Assembly: GCF_900156305.1 (NCBI RefSeq)
Contig: NZ_FTPL01000003.1
Coordinates: 310,001-374,000 of the forward strand
Length of the DNA stretch: 64,000 nucleotides
Direction: 5' to 3'
From: Edaphobacillus lindanitolerans
GTDB taxonomy: Bacteria > Bacillota > Bacilli > Bacillales_A > Planococcaceae
In this document: positions 1-7,338 of the stretch, piece after piece
Layout: every line of letters begins with the position of its first letter
Numbering within the stretch: the stretch's first letter is position 1
Program-made: the position numbers and the translations under genes
The notes under the pieces: model-generated
What the model was told of the DNA's origin: nothing
Seen by the model: only the letters and a program-made list of their open reading frames with translations
Database searches by the model: none

Positions 1-96
1 TTTATGGCCGGCGGGTTTTTGGTACGGTTTGAGGGGGGAGGTTTGGCCGGGTGGCAGGGGTTAAGCAAACGCCCGGTCGCCTCAATTCATTAACAG

Positions 97-126
97 TTGA
101 CAAAGAACTAAACATAAGTTTAAAAT
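97..126 (+). promoter_or_regulatory. sigma-A-type promoter of psuK-psuG
   Basis: A perfect TTGACA (97-102), an 18-nt spacer and TAAAAT (121-126) lie just upstream of psuK. The segment around the -10 also contains the inverted arms GTTTA and TAAAC, a possible binding site for the helix-turn-helix domain fused to PsuK; that regulatory link is inference. Confidence 0.6.
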
Positions 127-157
127 ATAAACAAAAGTATCGAATGGAGGGGCATGC

Positions 158-1255
158 ATGACGGACAAGGAATCAGCGATCGTTGCGCTGCTGCGCCAGA
201 ACCCGTATCTCACCCAGCAGGAGATGGCCGAGACGCTCGGCATGTCCCGTCCGGCACTTGCGAATCTCATCTCGGGGCTTACGCGCCGGGGCGTGATCAA
301 GGGCCGGGCCTATGTGCTCGCTGAAGAGAATCGGGTGGTGGTCGTCGGCGGGGCGAATGTCGACCGGAAATTCCACTTGAAGGCGCCGATCCAGGCAGGC
401 ACGTCCAATCCGTCGAACGTCACCGTCTCGGTCGGCGGCGTCGCCCGCAACGTGGCGGAAAACCTCGGCCGTCTCGGTCACCCGGTGAGCCTGCTCACCG
501 TCGCCGGCCCCGACGCCGACTGGCAGAGGATTGAGGAAGCGTCCGCCGGGCACATCGACCTGACCCATGCGGCGCAGCTTCCGGGCCGGACGACCGGCTC
601 ATACTCCGCCGTCCTCAGCCCGGACGGAGAGATGGCCGTCGCCCTCGCCGACATGGAAGTCTATGATCACCTCACACCCGAATACATCGATGCGCACCGA
701 TCCGCACTTGCCGGGGCGGCGCTCATCGCCATCGACCTCAACTGCCCGGCAGACACCGTGCGCCACGTGCAGCGGATCGCTTTGGAAGAACGGACGCCGC
801 TCGCCGTCGTCCCCGTCTCCTCGCCGAAGATGGACCGGATGCCGGACGATCTATCGGGTGTTGCCTGGTTCATCTGCAACCGGGACGAAGCCGAGACCTA
901 CACCGGCATCTCCATCAGGGACGATGCATCGTGGCGGGAGGCTGTACAGGTTCTATTAAGCAAAGGTGCAGAATCGGTCGCCGTGACGTCCGGTTCAGGC
1001 GGGGTCATGGCCGGGAAGAGGGATGCGGAAATCAGCCGGTTCCCGGCGGTTCCGGGCGTCCGCGTGGAAGATGTCACAGGTGCAGGAGATGCTTTCGTCT
1101 CCGGCGTGCTGCACGGCCATCTTGCCGGCCGACTGTTCGGAGAAAGCGTCCGGCTCGGCCTTGCCAACGCAGCAAAGACACTCGGCTCGCCGCATACAGT
1201 GCGGCCGGAGCTGACAGAAGCCCAACTCGAATCCGAAATGGAGGAACTCCAATGA
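158..1255 (+). CDS. psuK: Pseudouridine kinase, PfkB family, with N-terminal HTH
   Basis: Phosphorylates pseudouridine to pseudouridine 5'-phosphate in the cytoplasm. Residues 1-55 form a winged helix-turn-helix ([14 protein letters not shown] onward); residues 58 to about 358 are a ribokinase/PfkB fold with VGGANVD at the start and the anion-hole/catalytic motif DVTGAGDAF (catalytic Asp about 311). The ATG follows GGAGG with normal spacing. Its stop overlaps the psuG start by 4 bp (ATGA), so the two genes are coupled. The fused HTH suggests the kinase also senses substrate and regulates its own operon, which is inference. No pseudouridine transporter is adjacent. Confidence 0.9.
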   Translation: MTDKESAIVALLRQNPYLTQQEMAETLGMSRPALANLISGLTRRGVIKGRAYVLAEENRVVVVGGANVDRKFHLKAPIQAGTSNPSNVTVSVGGVARNVAENLGRLGHPVSLLTVAGPDADWQRIEEASAGHIDLTHAAQLPGRTTGSYSAVLSPDGEMAVALADMEVYDHLTPEYIDAHRSALAGAALIAIDLNCPADTVRHVQRIALEERTPLAVVPVSSPKMDRMPDDLSGVAWFICNRDEAETYTGISIRDDASWREAVQVLLSKGAESVAVTSGSGGVMAGKRDAEISRFPAVPGVRVEDVTGAGDAFVSGVLHGHLAGRLFGESVRLGLANAAKTLGSPHTVRPELTEAQLESEMEELQ

Positions 1256-2169
1256 TCAACCAATATCTCGACTTTTCCGCAGAAGTGAAAGAAGCGATGG
1301 ACGCAGGCATGCCGGTCGTCGCACTTGAATCGACAATCATCTCCCACGGCATGCCGTATCCGCAAAACGTGCAGACCGCACGCGAAGTGGAACAGATCAT
1401 CCGCGAGAACGGGGCCGTCCCTGCGACGATCGCGCTCATCGACGGCAAGATCAAGATCGGCCTGTCCGATGAAGAGCTTGAAATGTTCGGCAATGCATCC
1501 GGCGTCGCCAAGGCTTCCCGCCGCGACCTCCCTTGGCTGCTCGCGACGAAGCAGCTCGGCGCGACGACGGTCGCCGCAACGATGATCTGTGCAGATCTCG
1601 CCGGCATCCGGATCTTCGTCACCGGCGGCATCGGCGGCGTCCACCGCGGCGCCGAAGAGACGATGGACATCTCCGCGGACCTCGACGAACTCGGCAAGAC
1701 CGACGTCGCCGTCGTCTGTGCAGGCGCCAAGTCGATCCTCGACCTCGGCCTTACGCTCGAATACCTCGAGACGAAAGGTGTCCCGGTCGTCGGCTACGGT
1801 ACGGACGAACTGCCGGCATTCTTCACTCCGCGGAGCGGCTTCCCGCTCGGCCTCCGTGCGGACGGACCGGAAGAGATCGCCGGCATGCTGAAGGCGAAGT
1901 GGGCCCTCGGCCTGGAAGGCGGGGCCGTCATCGCCAACCCGATCCCGGAAGAAGATGCCCTCGACGCCGACTTCATCAACGGCATCATCGAGAATGCGCT
2001 GGCAGAAGCCGCCGCAAACGGCATCAAAGGAAAAGACACGACCCCGTTCCTCCTTGCGAAAGTGAAGGAACTCACCGAAGGCAAGAGCCTCACGGCGAAC
2101 ATCGCACTCGTTAAGCACAATGCGAAGATCGGTGCAGGCATCGCAGCCGCATTCAACGAATTGGGATAA
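1252..2169 (+). CDS. psuG: Pseudouridine-5'-phosphate glycosidase
   Basis: Cleaves the C-C glycosidic bond of pseudouridine 5'-phosphate to uracil and ribose 5-phosphate, the second step after PsuK. The 305-residue product has the usual family length. Conserved segments include [14 protein letters not shown] (with Glu26) near the N-terminus, the mid-protein [14 protein letters not shown] and CAGAKSILD, and the C-terminal NIALVKHNA. The start is taken at the ATG overlapping the psuK stop; an in-frame extension upstream would run through psuK in another frame and has no family support. A rho-independent terminator follows directly. Confidence 0.93.
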   Translation: MINQYLDFSAEVKEAMDAGMPVVALESTIISHGMPYPQNVQTAREVEQIIRENGAVPATIALIDGKIKIGLSDEELEMFGNASGVAKASRRDLPWLLATKQLGATTVAATMICADLAGIRIFVTGGIGGVHRGAEETMDISADLDELGKTDVAVVCAGAKSILDLGLTLEYLETKGVPVVGYGTDELPAFFTPRSGFPLGLRADGPEEIAGMLKAKWALGLEGGAVIANPIPEEDALDADFINGIIENALAEAAANGIKGKDTTPFLLAKVKELTEGKSLTANIALVKHNAKIGAGIAAAFNELG

Positions 2170-2183
2170 GAAACGGAAAGAGG

Positions 2184-2212
2184 AAAGCCGCCCGGAATGG
2201 GGCGGCTTTTTC
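2184..2212 (+). terminator. Terminator after psuG
   Basis: Inverted repeat AAAGCCGCC / GGCGGCTTT with a short loop followed by a T-run, 15 nt after the psuG stop. Confidence 0.85.
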
Positions 2213-2220
2213 GTTGTTGG

Positions 2221-2325
2221 GCTGTAAGTTAATAAAGAGGCGCTGTAAGTTAAGAATGGGGGGCTGTAAGTTAAGTAGAGAGTCATATTGGTTAAGAATC
2301 GGCGTCTGTATGTTAAGAAAGGCCG
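2221..2325. repeat. 21-bp-period degenerate tandem repeat array 1 (5 units)
   Basis: Five consecutive 21-bp units begin at 2221, 2242, 2263, 2284 and 2305; the shared core is CTGTAAGTTAAGAA. It lies between the terminator of psuG and the 3' end of the convergent membrane protein gene. The last unit contains the TTA (2313-2315) that is the stop codon of that gene. Same period and core as the arrays at 4714 and (inverted) 61612. Confidence 0.9.
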
Positions 2326-2777
2326 TCCTTCCGGATTGACGGGCTCCTCCAATACATCCATACCAATACGCCCCCGTACACAAGATGCGCTGCGAGCCAC
2401 ACGACGAGCGCCGTCATGTCACCGATATCCGGAGTCCGGTCCGAGAGGGCGGTCACCGGCCAGATACCGAGACCCACGAGGCCGCTCAGCGACACCAAGC
2501 ATACGGCCATCCTCCGGCCCGTCAAACGGAATCTCCGCACCGCCCATAGCAGGACGACGGCCAAAACCATCGACACGATGAGATGAAACAAAAATTCGAC
2601 CGGGGAAGGGAAACGGTATTCCTTCAGCACCGGCACGTAATCGACGTTCATCAACAGCGTATACACCCGCAGCCCCGTCAGTCTCTCGGCCGCATACAAT
2701 AAAGCGCCGAGGATCAGACCGCCGCTGAAACCGGCTTGAATTGCCCGTCCCGCCGGCACATCTATGCGTTTTCCCAT
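2313..2777 (-). CDS. Hypothetical four-helix membrane protein
   Basis: Encodes a 154-residue protein with about four predicted transmembrane segments (for example GGLILGALLYAA, FHLIVSMVLAVVLLWAV, VSLSGLVGLGIWPV, VVWLAAHLVYGGVLVWMYW). I do not recognise a family. The start is placed at the ATG at 2777 because AGAGGGG lies 8 nt upstream; an ATG 33 nt further up has no ribosome binding site. The stop codon lies inside the neighbouring 21-bp repeat array. A decayed small membrane-protein gene lies just upstream on the same strand, so the two may once have formed an operon. Confidence 0.65.
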   Translation of the reverse strand: MGKRIDVPAGRAIQAGFSGGLILGALLYAAERLTGLRVYTLLMNVDYVPVLKEYRFPSPVEFLFHLIVSMVLAVVLLWAVRRFRLTGRRMAVCLVSLSGLVGLGIWPVTALSDRTPDIGDMTALVVWLAAHLVYGGVLVWMYWRSPSIRKDGLS

Positions 2778-2819
2778 CGTCTCGCGCCCCTCTGACTTTG
2801 TTAATCCCATCTTACACGA

Positions 2820-3055
2820 TCACACGGTCCATTGCCGGATCAGCCGGCCGACCATCCAGCCGAACCCGGCATGGGCAAGCGTCCACTACACCCATGCGGC
2901 GCCGTCGGTGAATGCAGGAGACCGGTTTGACAGTGCCGTCAGCGAAAACAGGAGCGCCGATCCGATTGAATAGACCGCCATTTCAAGAGGACGATCAACG
3001 CTGTCCCGGCCATCATGCCGATGGCCGCCAGCTTCCAGGCTGTCCGTATCTTCAC
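2820..3055 (-). pseudogene. Decayed small membrane protein gene (frameshift plus in-frame stop)
   Basis: From a GTG at 3055, preceded by GAAAGG, the minus strand reads VKIRTAWKLAAIGMM then AGTALIVLLKW. Around 2975-2980 the reading must shift frame to continue as AVYSIGSALLFSLTALSNRS and FTDGAAWV. A TAG then interrupts it near 2886, after which WTLAHAGFGWMVGRL continues to a TGA at 2820. The joined product would be about 78 residues with two or three hydrophobic segments. The segment length (236 nt, not a multiple of three) fits a single-base indel. Family unknown. Confidence 0.6.
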
Positions 3056-3243
3056 ACACCGGCCTTTCTTTTATAGGCCTGAATCGGAGTACGGTGAGCA
3101 GGATTGCCTTAATGATTTCATCTATTTGACTAGGATTCGTGGTAGTATGGTGATCAACACACCGGCAGATGCGGCAAGCGGTGAAGGAAGAATGGCTCGT
3201 TTTTTGAAAAACGCACAATCACTAGATGGAAAGGGGCAAATAC

Positions 3244-3549
3244 ATGATTACAGACCGGCAATTAGTGATCGACAATCTTGAAGACAAATTAAAAGCATTT
3301 ACTCATGCAGTCGGCGGGGAACTGACCAGTGAAGCGGACTTCGTCATCTCGAATGATGGAATCACCGTCTTTCAGGAGGGCGGTCTCTTCAAGGACGTGG
3401 AGCATTATCACATGCATATCGTTCCGCGCTTCAAAGGCGACGACTTCCAATGGGTGGAGCCGGACATCGATCGTTCGGCCATTGATTTTGCTTCATTGGA
3501 AGAAAAGCTGCGGGATGCGTTGACCGGAAGGGAGGGAGCCGGATGTTAG
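3244..3549 (+). CDS. HIT-family protein, N-terminally truncated
   Basis: The 101-residue product carries the HIT signature HYHMHIVPRF (His-x-His-x-His) preceded by SNDGITVFQEGG, matching the C-terminal half of Bacillales diadenosine-polyphosphate-type HIT hydrolases. The family N-terminal half (about 50-60 residues including the CxxC region) is absent, and no frame upstream restores it. The ATG has AAAGGGG 8 nt upstream, so it is probably translated. The last codons overlap the next gene by 7 bp. Either a shortened functional variant or a decaying gene; catalytic activity is uncertain. Confidence 0.6.
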   Translation: MITDRQLVIDNLEDKLKAFTHAVGGELTSEADFVISNDGITVFQEGGLFKDVEHYHMHIVPRFKGDDFQWVEPDIDRSAIDFASLEEKLRDALTGREGAGC

Positions 3550-4040
3550 AGACCGCACGATGTGTCCTGACGCCGCCGGTGGCCGGTGACCTGAAAAGTG
3601 TCCAGACCCTCTATGGGAATGAAAAAGTCCGCGCTTTCCTGGGAGGCGTCCGTTCCTCCGAAGAAGTGGAGCGGGCGTTCACCGAAATGCTGTCGGCCCC
3701 CGGTCACCGCTGGGCAATCCGGCGGCGGGAAGACCATGCCTTTGTGGGAATGGTGTCGCTCGATCCCCATCATGACGGGGAAGCCACGGAGATTTCCTTT
3801 CAGCTCCTGCCGGAATTTTGGGGAAGCGGCTTCGCCGCGGAGACGGTCGGAGAAGTGATCCGCCATGCGTTCGACGAGATTGGACTCGGGCAGCTCCTTG
3901 CCGAAACACAGGCTGCCAACACCGCCTCCCGCCGATTGCTTGTCCGGCTCGGTATGAAGGAATGGAAAAGGGTGGAGCGGTTCGGGGCCGAGCAGGTGAT
4001 TTATACATTGGAAAAAGGGCGCGCCGGCGTTCAAGGATAA
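3543..4040 (+). CDS. GNAT-family N-acetyltransferase (RimJ/RimL type)
   Basis: The 165-residue product matches the RimJ/RimL acetyltransferase group: MLETARCVLTPP at the N-terminus, ISFQLLPEFWGSGFAAETV around residues 80-100 (acetyl-CoA binding loop with W-G-x-G) and LLAETQAANTASRRLLVRLG near the C-terminus. It probably acetylates an N-terminal or small-molecule amine; the substrate cannot be read from sequence. The start overlaps the upstream HIT-like gene by 7 bp, so translation is likely coupled. A strong terminator follows. Confidence 0.8.
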   Translation: MLETARCVLTPPVAGDLKSVQTLYGNEKVRAFLGGVRSSEEVERAFTEMLSAPGHRWAIRRREDHAFVGMVSLDPHHDGEATEISFQLLPEFWGSGFAAETVGEVIRHAFDEIGLGQLLAETQAANTASRRLLVRLGMKEWKRVERFGAEQVIYTLEKGRAGVQG

Positions 4041-4041
4041 G

Positions 4042-4076
4042 AAAAAGGAATCCCGGGATCCGGGATTCCTCTTTTT
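4042..4076. terminator. Bidirectional terminator
   Basis: A near-perfect palindrome (AGGAATCCCGG / CCGGGATTCCT) flanked by A-run and T-run, between two convergent genes. Confidence 0.9.
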
Positions 4077-4078
4077 AA

Positions 4079-4609
4079 TCAGTCGTCATCATCTTCCATC
4101 AATACGAACATGGCGCCTTCCGGATGGAGAGAGATGTACTCATCTTTGCCGGGCTCGGAATAGGCGATTTCGATATTGTCCGGAAAGCCGTGCTTGGCAA
4201 GTTCTTCGGTGATTGTCCGGAATGCCTTGTCGAGATCAAGGACGTAGTAAAAGGTGCTGAAGGTGCCCATGCCGTCGCAAAAGCCGTTTCCAGTCCCCTC
4301 CAGGCAGTCATCCAGCAAGTCATCTATGACCTGGCGCTCGTCCGATGTGTCCGGCATGCCGCCTTCTTCAGATCGGTACTGGACGACCAATTCATACATC
4401 TCGTCTTCATCCATGGGTTCGAAGCCGGTCCTGATCTTCTCATCGGCCAGTTGTTTCATCAGCCTGCCGGCGCTCTGGAATAGCCTCAATTCCAGTTCCT
4501 CCGTCTCACCGGCGGTCCCCACAGTTCCTTGGTGAACGGTCACTGATCTGCCGTTCTTCCATACTTCCCAAAACTTCGTTTCAGCCCCGACCTTTTTGTA
4601 CAACATCAT
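4079..4609 (-). CDS. WGR-domain-like protein of unknown function
   Basis: A 176-residue acidic protein. The first 60 residues (KFWEVWKNGRSVTVHQGTVG and onward) have the W-x-x-x and G-x-V-G-x-x-G pattern of WGR domains, which occur in MolR-type and poly(ADP-ribose)-related proteins and may bind nucleic acid. The rest is unlike anything I recognise; it contains a DDLLDDCLEGTGNGFCDGMG segment and an aspartate-rich C-terminus (EDDDD). It ends 3 nt from a shared terminator and has no same-strand partner close by. Function is unknown. Confidence 0.65.
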   Translation of the reverse strand: MMLYKKVGAETKFWEVWKNGRSVTVHQGTVGTAGETEELELRLFQSAGRLMKQLADEKIRTGFEPMDEDEMYELVVQYRSEEGGMPDTSDERQVIDDLLDDCLEGTGNGFCDGMGTFSTFYYVLDLDKAFRTITEELAKHGFPDNIEIAYSEPGKDEYISLHPEGAMFVLMEDDDD

Positions 4610-4713
4610 TCATCCAGCGCCCCCTGCTATTTTTCATCAGTGTACATGAGGAGGAAGTCTCGGGCAATCAAGCCCTGGCATCAAGGGACCCGACGGGGGA
4701 TTTGTGCTTGGCA

Positions 4714-4839
4714 GGCTCCAGGTTAAGAAAGTCGGCCTGTAAGTTAAGAAAACATGGCTGTATGTTAAGAAAGCACGGCTGTAGGTTAAGAAAGAGACCC
4801 TGTATGTTAAGAAAGTCGGCCTTTAAGTTAAGAAGAGGA
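4714..4839. repeat. 21-bp-period degenerate tandem repeat array 2 (6 units)
   Basis: Six 21-bp units begin at 4714, 4735, 4756, 4777, 4798 and 4819; consensus core GGCTGTATGTTAAGAAAG. GTTAAGAA is nearly invariant while the 6-7 nt around it vary. It lies between two minus-strand genes, 5' of the WGR-like gene and beyond the terminator of the acetyltransferase. Confidence 0.92.
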
Positions 4840-4886
4840 CTCTTGAATGGAAGTCCATTCAATCCCAAACGAGCTGGATCCAATCA

Positions 4887-4916
4887 AAAGCCGCCCGGCA
4901 TCCGCCGGACGGCTTT
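4887..4916 (-). terminator. Terminator of the 4927-5991 minus-strand cluster
   Basis: AAGCCG-CCCGGC / GCCGG-ACGGCTT stem with a T-rich tail on the minus strand, immediately after the acetyltransferase stop. Confidence 0.75.
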
Positions 4917-4926
4917 CTCAAATCAT

Positions 4927-5427
4927 TCAGATCAACTTCGCCATGTAGTATTCGTCCACATACTTTCCGTCGATCAGCAGGGAATCCCGTTTGATGCCTT
5001 CGACTTCGAAGCCCATCTTCTTGTAGAGGGCGACACCGGCGTCATTGCCGGCAATCACGGTGAGTTCCAGCCGTCGCAATCCGCGGCCGGCCGCCCATTT
5101 GTCAAGCGCCCCGAACAGCGCCCGGCCGATGCCCCGGCCGCGGAACTTCTCATGAACGCCGATGACGACATACGCCCGGTGACGCGTCCGCTCAGTGTCG
5201 TCGCCCCGGGCGATCAGGTAGCCGGCGACATGGTCTTCGGCCGTTGCGACGAGCAGGGCGGAGGCGGCATCGGTGCTGAGGCGACGGATTATCAAGGCGG
5301 CATCTTCCGCCGTCATGCCGCGCTCGCCCGGTCCGAACAGCATCATTCCCGAGTTTTCCGCACTCGCCACCGCTTCCGCAAGTCCCGCGGCGTCTTCGGG
5401 GACCGCCTGCCGGACATGGACCTTCAT
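4927..5427 (-). CDS. GNAT-family N-acetyltransferase
   Basis: A 166-residue single-domain acetyltransferase. VRQAVPEDAAGLAEAV starts the fold, YVVIGVHEKFRGRGIGRALF carries the acetyl-CoA Q/R-x-x-G-x-G/A loop at about residues 90-105, and VALYKKMGFEVEGIKRDSL is the conserved C-terminal strand-helix. It most resembles YhhY/RimI-like enzymes that act on amino acids or peptides; the substrate is unknown. Its ATG overlaps the stop codon of the 37-residue upstream gene (ATGA), implying translational coupling. Confidence 0.82.
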   Translation of the reverse strand: MKVHVRQAVPEDAAGLAEAVASAENSGMMLFGPGERGMTAEDAALIIRRLSTDAASALLVATAEDHVAGYLIARGDDTERTRHRAYVVIGVHEKFRGRGIGRALFGALDKWAAGRGLRRLELTVIAGNDAGVALYKKMGFEVEGIKRDSLLIDGKYVDEYYMAKLI

Positions 5428-5537
5428 CCGAGCCAGTCCTGCGTATAGGCGATGATCCCGATGACCGCACCGATTGCCGCGCCGACGCCTGCGCTGACAA
5501 ACAGGGAAAACCGGGAGGAGGTACGTTTTTTACTCAC
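5424..5537 (-). CDS. Small 37-residue membrane protein
   Basis: A GTG-started ORF reads VSKKRTSSRFSLFVSAG followed by VGAAIGAVIGIIAYT and QDWLG. It has a basic N-terminus and one glycine-rich transmembrane helix, similar in style to YtxH-type small membrane proteins. AAGGATG upstream is a modest ribosome binding site. Its TGA overlaps the acetyltransferase ATG by 4 bp, and it sits 13 nt after the YtoQ-like gene, which supports a real three-gene unit. Function is unknown. Confidence 0.6.
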   Translation of the reverse strand: MSKKRTSSRFSLFVSAGVGAAIGAVIGIIAYTQDWLG

Positions 5538-5550
5538 GGGGCATCATCCT

Positions 5551-5991
5551 TCAGTCAAAAATATACTTCAGCGCCTTGAGCGCCTGATCGCAGTTCTCGA
5601 CAGTCGCGCTCGCCTTGCGCGACAGTTCCTTCAGTGCATGGATATGAGCTTCCGGACGGATCAGGATGAGCGGCTTGCCGAGCGTGACCGCCGCGCTGGC
5701 GTCCATCGCGGTGTTCCACTGCTTGTACTTTTCGCCGAACAGGGCGATGACGAGGTCCGCCTTCTGCATGAGCACCTCGGTGCGCAGATTGTTGAAGCTG
5801 GATGCAGCCCAGTCCTTGTACTCCGGCCCCGGCTGTTCGCCAATGATCTCCTCGCCGATATCGTCTGAGCGGCCGTGATCTTCCTGAGGGCCGACAAAAT
5901 CGATCGGCAGCTTCAAGGCCGCCGCCTTCTCCCGAATTTCATCACGCCAGGACGAATGGATCTCGCCGGCCAAATAAACAGTCAATCGCAT
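5551..5991 (-). CDS. ytoQ: YtoQ-family protein
   Basis: A 146-residue protein starting MRLTVYLAGEIHSSWRDEI, the signature start of the YtoQ family. It has a nucleoside 2-deoxyribosyltransferase-like fold: the LYLAG-type strand, the KADLVIALFGEKYKQWNTAMD segment and a C-terminal PEAHIHALKELS. The biochemical role of YtoQ is not established. The start at 5991 is chosen for GAGGGGATAATC directly upstream; a longer in-frame extension has no family match. It is the first gene of a likely YtoQ-small membrane protein-acetyltransferase operon. Confidence 0.8.
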   Translation of the reverse strand: MRLTVYLAGEIHSSWRDEIREKAAALKLPIDFVGPQEDHGRSDDIGEEIIGEQPGPEYKDWAASSFNNLRTEVLMQKADLVIALFGEKYKQWNTAMDASAAVTLGKPLILIRPEAHIHALKELSRKASATVENCDQALKALKYIFD

Positions 5992-6245
5992 GATTATCCC
6001 CTCCGCGGAAAATTCAGTCTGCTTCATTGTAACACGCCGGGACGGACGAATGCCAAAACAGGGGCTGTCCACCGTTGGCTGCCCTAGTTTTCAACCATCG
6101 GTTTTTGGCAGAACGTTTATTAATTGAAGTTCTGATCCACTGAGTGGTAACGTGATGATAAATTCAATATCCTGACAAAAAATACGAAGCACACCGGGAA
6201 ATTGGGAAGCTGAATCCCCGATGATCGGACAAGGAGCCAAAACGA

Positions 6246-7286
6246 ATGAGTGGTTATTATAGCGATGTCATTCAGTTCAAAGGGAGCCACTATGACTTCG
6301 GTTATATGCAAGGGGAACGGTTGAAGGAATCCCCGATCTTATCCAGGCGGGAAATTCAATGGGCGGCCACAAGGAAACGCCATTTCAACATCGATCAAAC
6401 AGAAGCGACGGCCCTGTTCTCCAGGTTCATCCCGGGCATGCTCGACGAGCTGCAGGGATTGGCCGACGCGCTGGAATGGACGATGGAGGACGCGTTGAGG
6501 GAATTCGGCGGGTACTATGTGGAATATGAGAAAAGCGGCTGTTCCATCTTGACGGGTCCCAATTTCATGATCCGCAATTACGACAGTGATCCCGCATTCT
6601 ACGAGGGCCGATACATCGTCTATCAACCGACAGACAAGGGCTATGCGACGATCGGACCGACGATGCAGATCACGGGGCGCACCGACGGGATGAACGAGAA
6701 GGGCCTGGCCATGGGCTATAACTTCGTCAATCGTGTCCGGTCAGAAAATGGATTTATATGCAACATGATCGGGCGGATCGTACTGGAGACCTGTGCGGAT
6801 GTGCAGGAGGCGATCGCGCTGTTAAAGGAAATCCCGCACCGCACCTCGTTCAACTATGTGCTGACGGATCCGGGCGGCGACACCTACATCGTGGAAGCCT
6901 CGCCGAGGAAAGTGGTCGAGAGAAGGTCGGCCATCAGCACGAACCATTTTGAAATCCTCACCGAAGAAAACCGGTATCGCACGGAAGACTCGATGAGGCG
7001 GCGGGATGAGCTGGAAAAACGGAATGAGGGCCTGGATGCATTCACGGCCTATCGTCTGCTGAATGACCGGGACCAAGGCATATTTGCGAGCAAATACGGC
7101 GCTTCTGCCGGAACGATCCATACCTCCGCCTACTTGCCCGCGGAAGGGAAGGCGATGTTTGCGATCGGCGGCAACCAAAAGCCTGTGATCTTTAACTTCA
7201 GCCGCTATTTACAGGGCGAACGGATCAACGTGACGAAAATGAAGGGCATGCTCGATTACCACCTTCCGTTCATCAATATGGATTGA
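6246..7286 (+). CDS. C45-family peptidase / acyltransferase-like Ntn hydrolase
   Basis: A 346-residue protein of the C45 (acyl-CoA:6-aminopenicillanate acyltransferase-like) family. Characteristic parts are FKGSHYDFGYMQGERLK near residue 15, the putative nucleophile Cys in KSGCSILTGP (about residue 100), FMIRNYDSD, TDGMNEKGLAMGYNFVN, and ISTNHFEI. These enzymes cleave amide bonds in peptides or N-acyl compounds. In the archetype the nucleophile is exposed by autoproteolysis at Gly-Cys, and a Gly-Cys pair is present here. The ATG follows AAGGAG by 10 nt. The natural substrate is unknown. Confidence 0.8.
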   Translation: MSGYYSDVIQFKGSHYDFGYMQGERLKESPILSRREIQWAATRKRHFNIDQTEATALFSRFIPGMLDELQGLADALEWTMEDALREFGGYYVEYEKSGCSILTGPNFMIRNYDSDPAFYEGRYIVYQPTDKGYATIGPTMQITGRTDGMNEKGLAMGYNFVNRVRSENGFICNMIGRIVLETCADVQEAIALLKEIPHRTSFNYVLTDPGGDTYIVEASPRKVVERRSAISTNHFEILTEENRYRTEDSMRRRDELEKRNEGLDAFTAYRLLNDRDQGIFASKYGASAGTIHTSAYLPAEGKAMFAIGGNQKPVIFNFSRYLQGERINVTKMKGMLDYHLPFINMD

Positions 7287-7290
7287 ATGA

Positions 7291-7330
7291 AAAAAAGCCG
7301 TTCCGCCAATTTTGCGGAACGGCTTCTTTT
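7291..7330. terminator. Bidirectional terminator between C45 peptidase and copA
   Basis: AAGCCGTTCCGC / GCGGAACGGCTT stem with A-run and T-run flanks, serving two convergent genes. Confidence 0.92.
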
Positions 7331-7338
7331 TAGGTGAT

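Noticed and set aside
59-70. Another 21-bp repeat array at the window start
   Set aside because: A single GTTAAGCAAAC is present without a second unit at 21-bp spacing; may be the end of an array outside the window.
898-2400. 500-codon minus-strand open frame across psuK-psuG
   Set aside because: Antisense to two well-supported genes; it also runs through a terminator and a repeat array.
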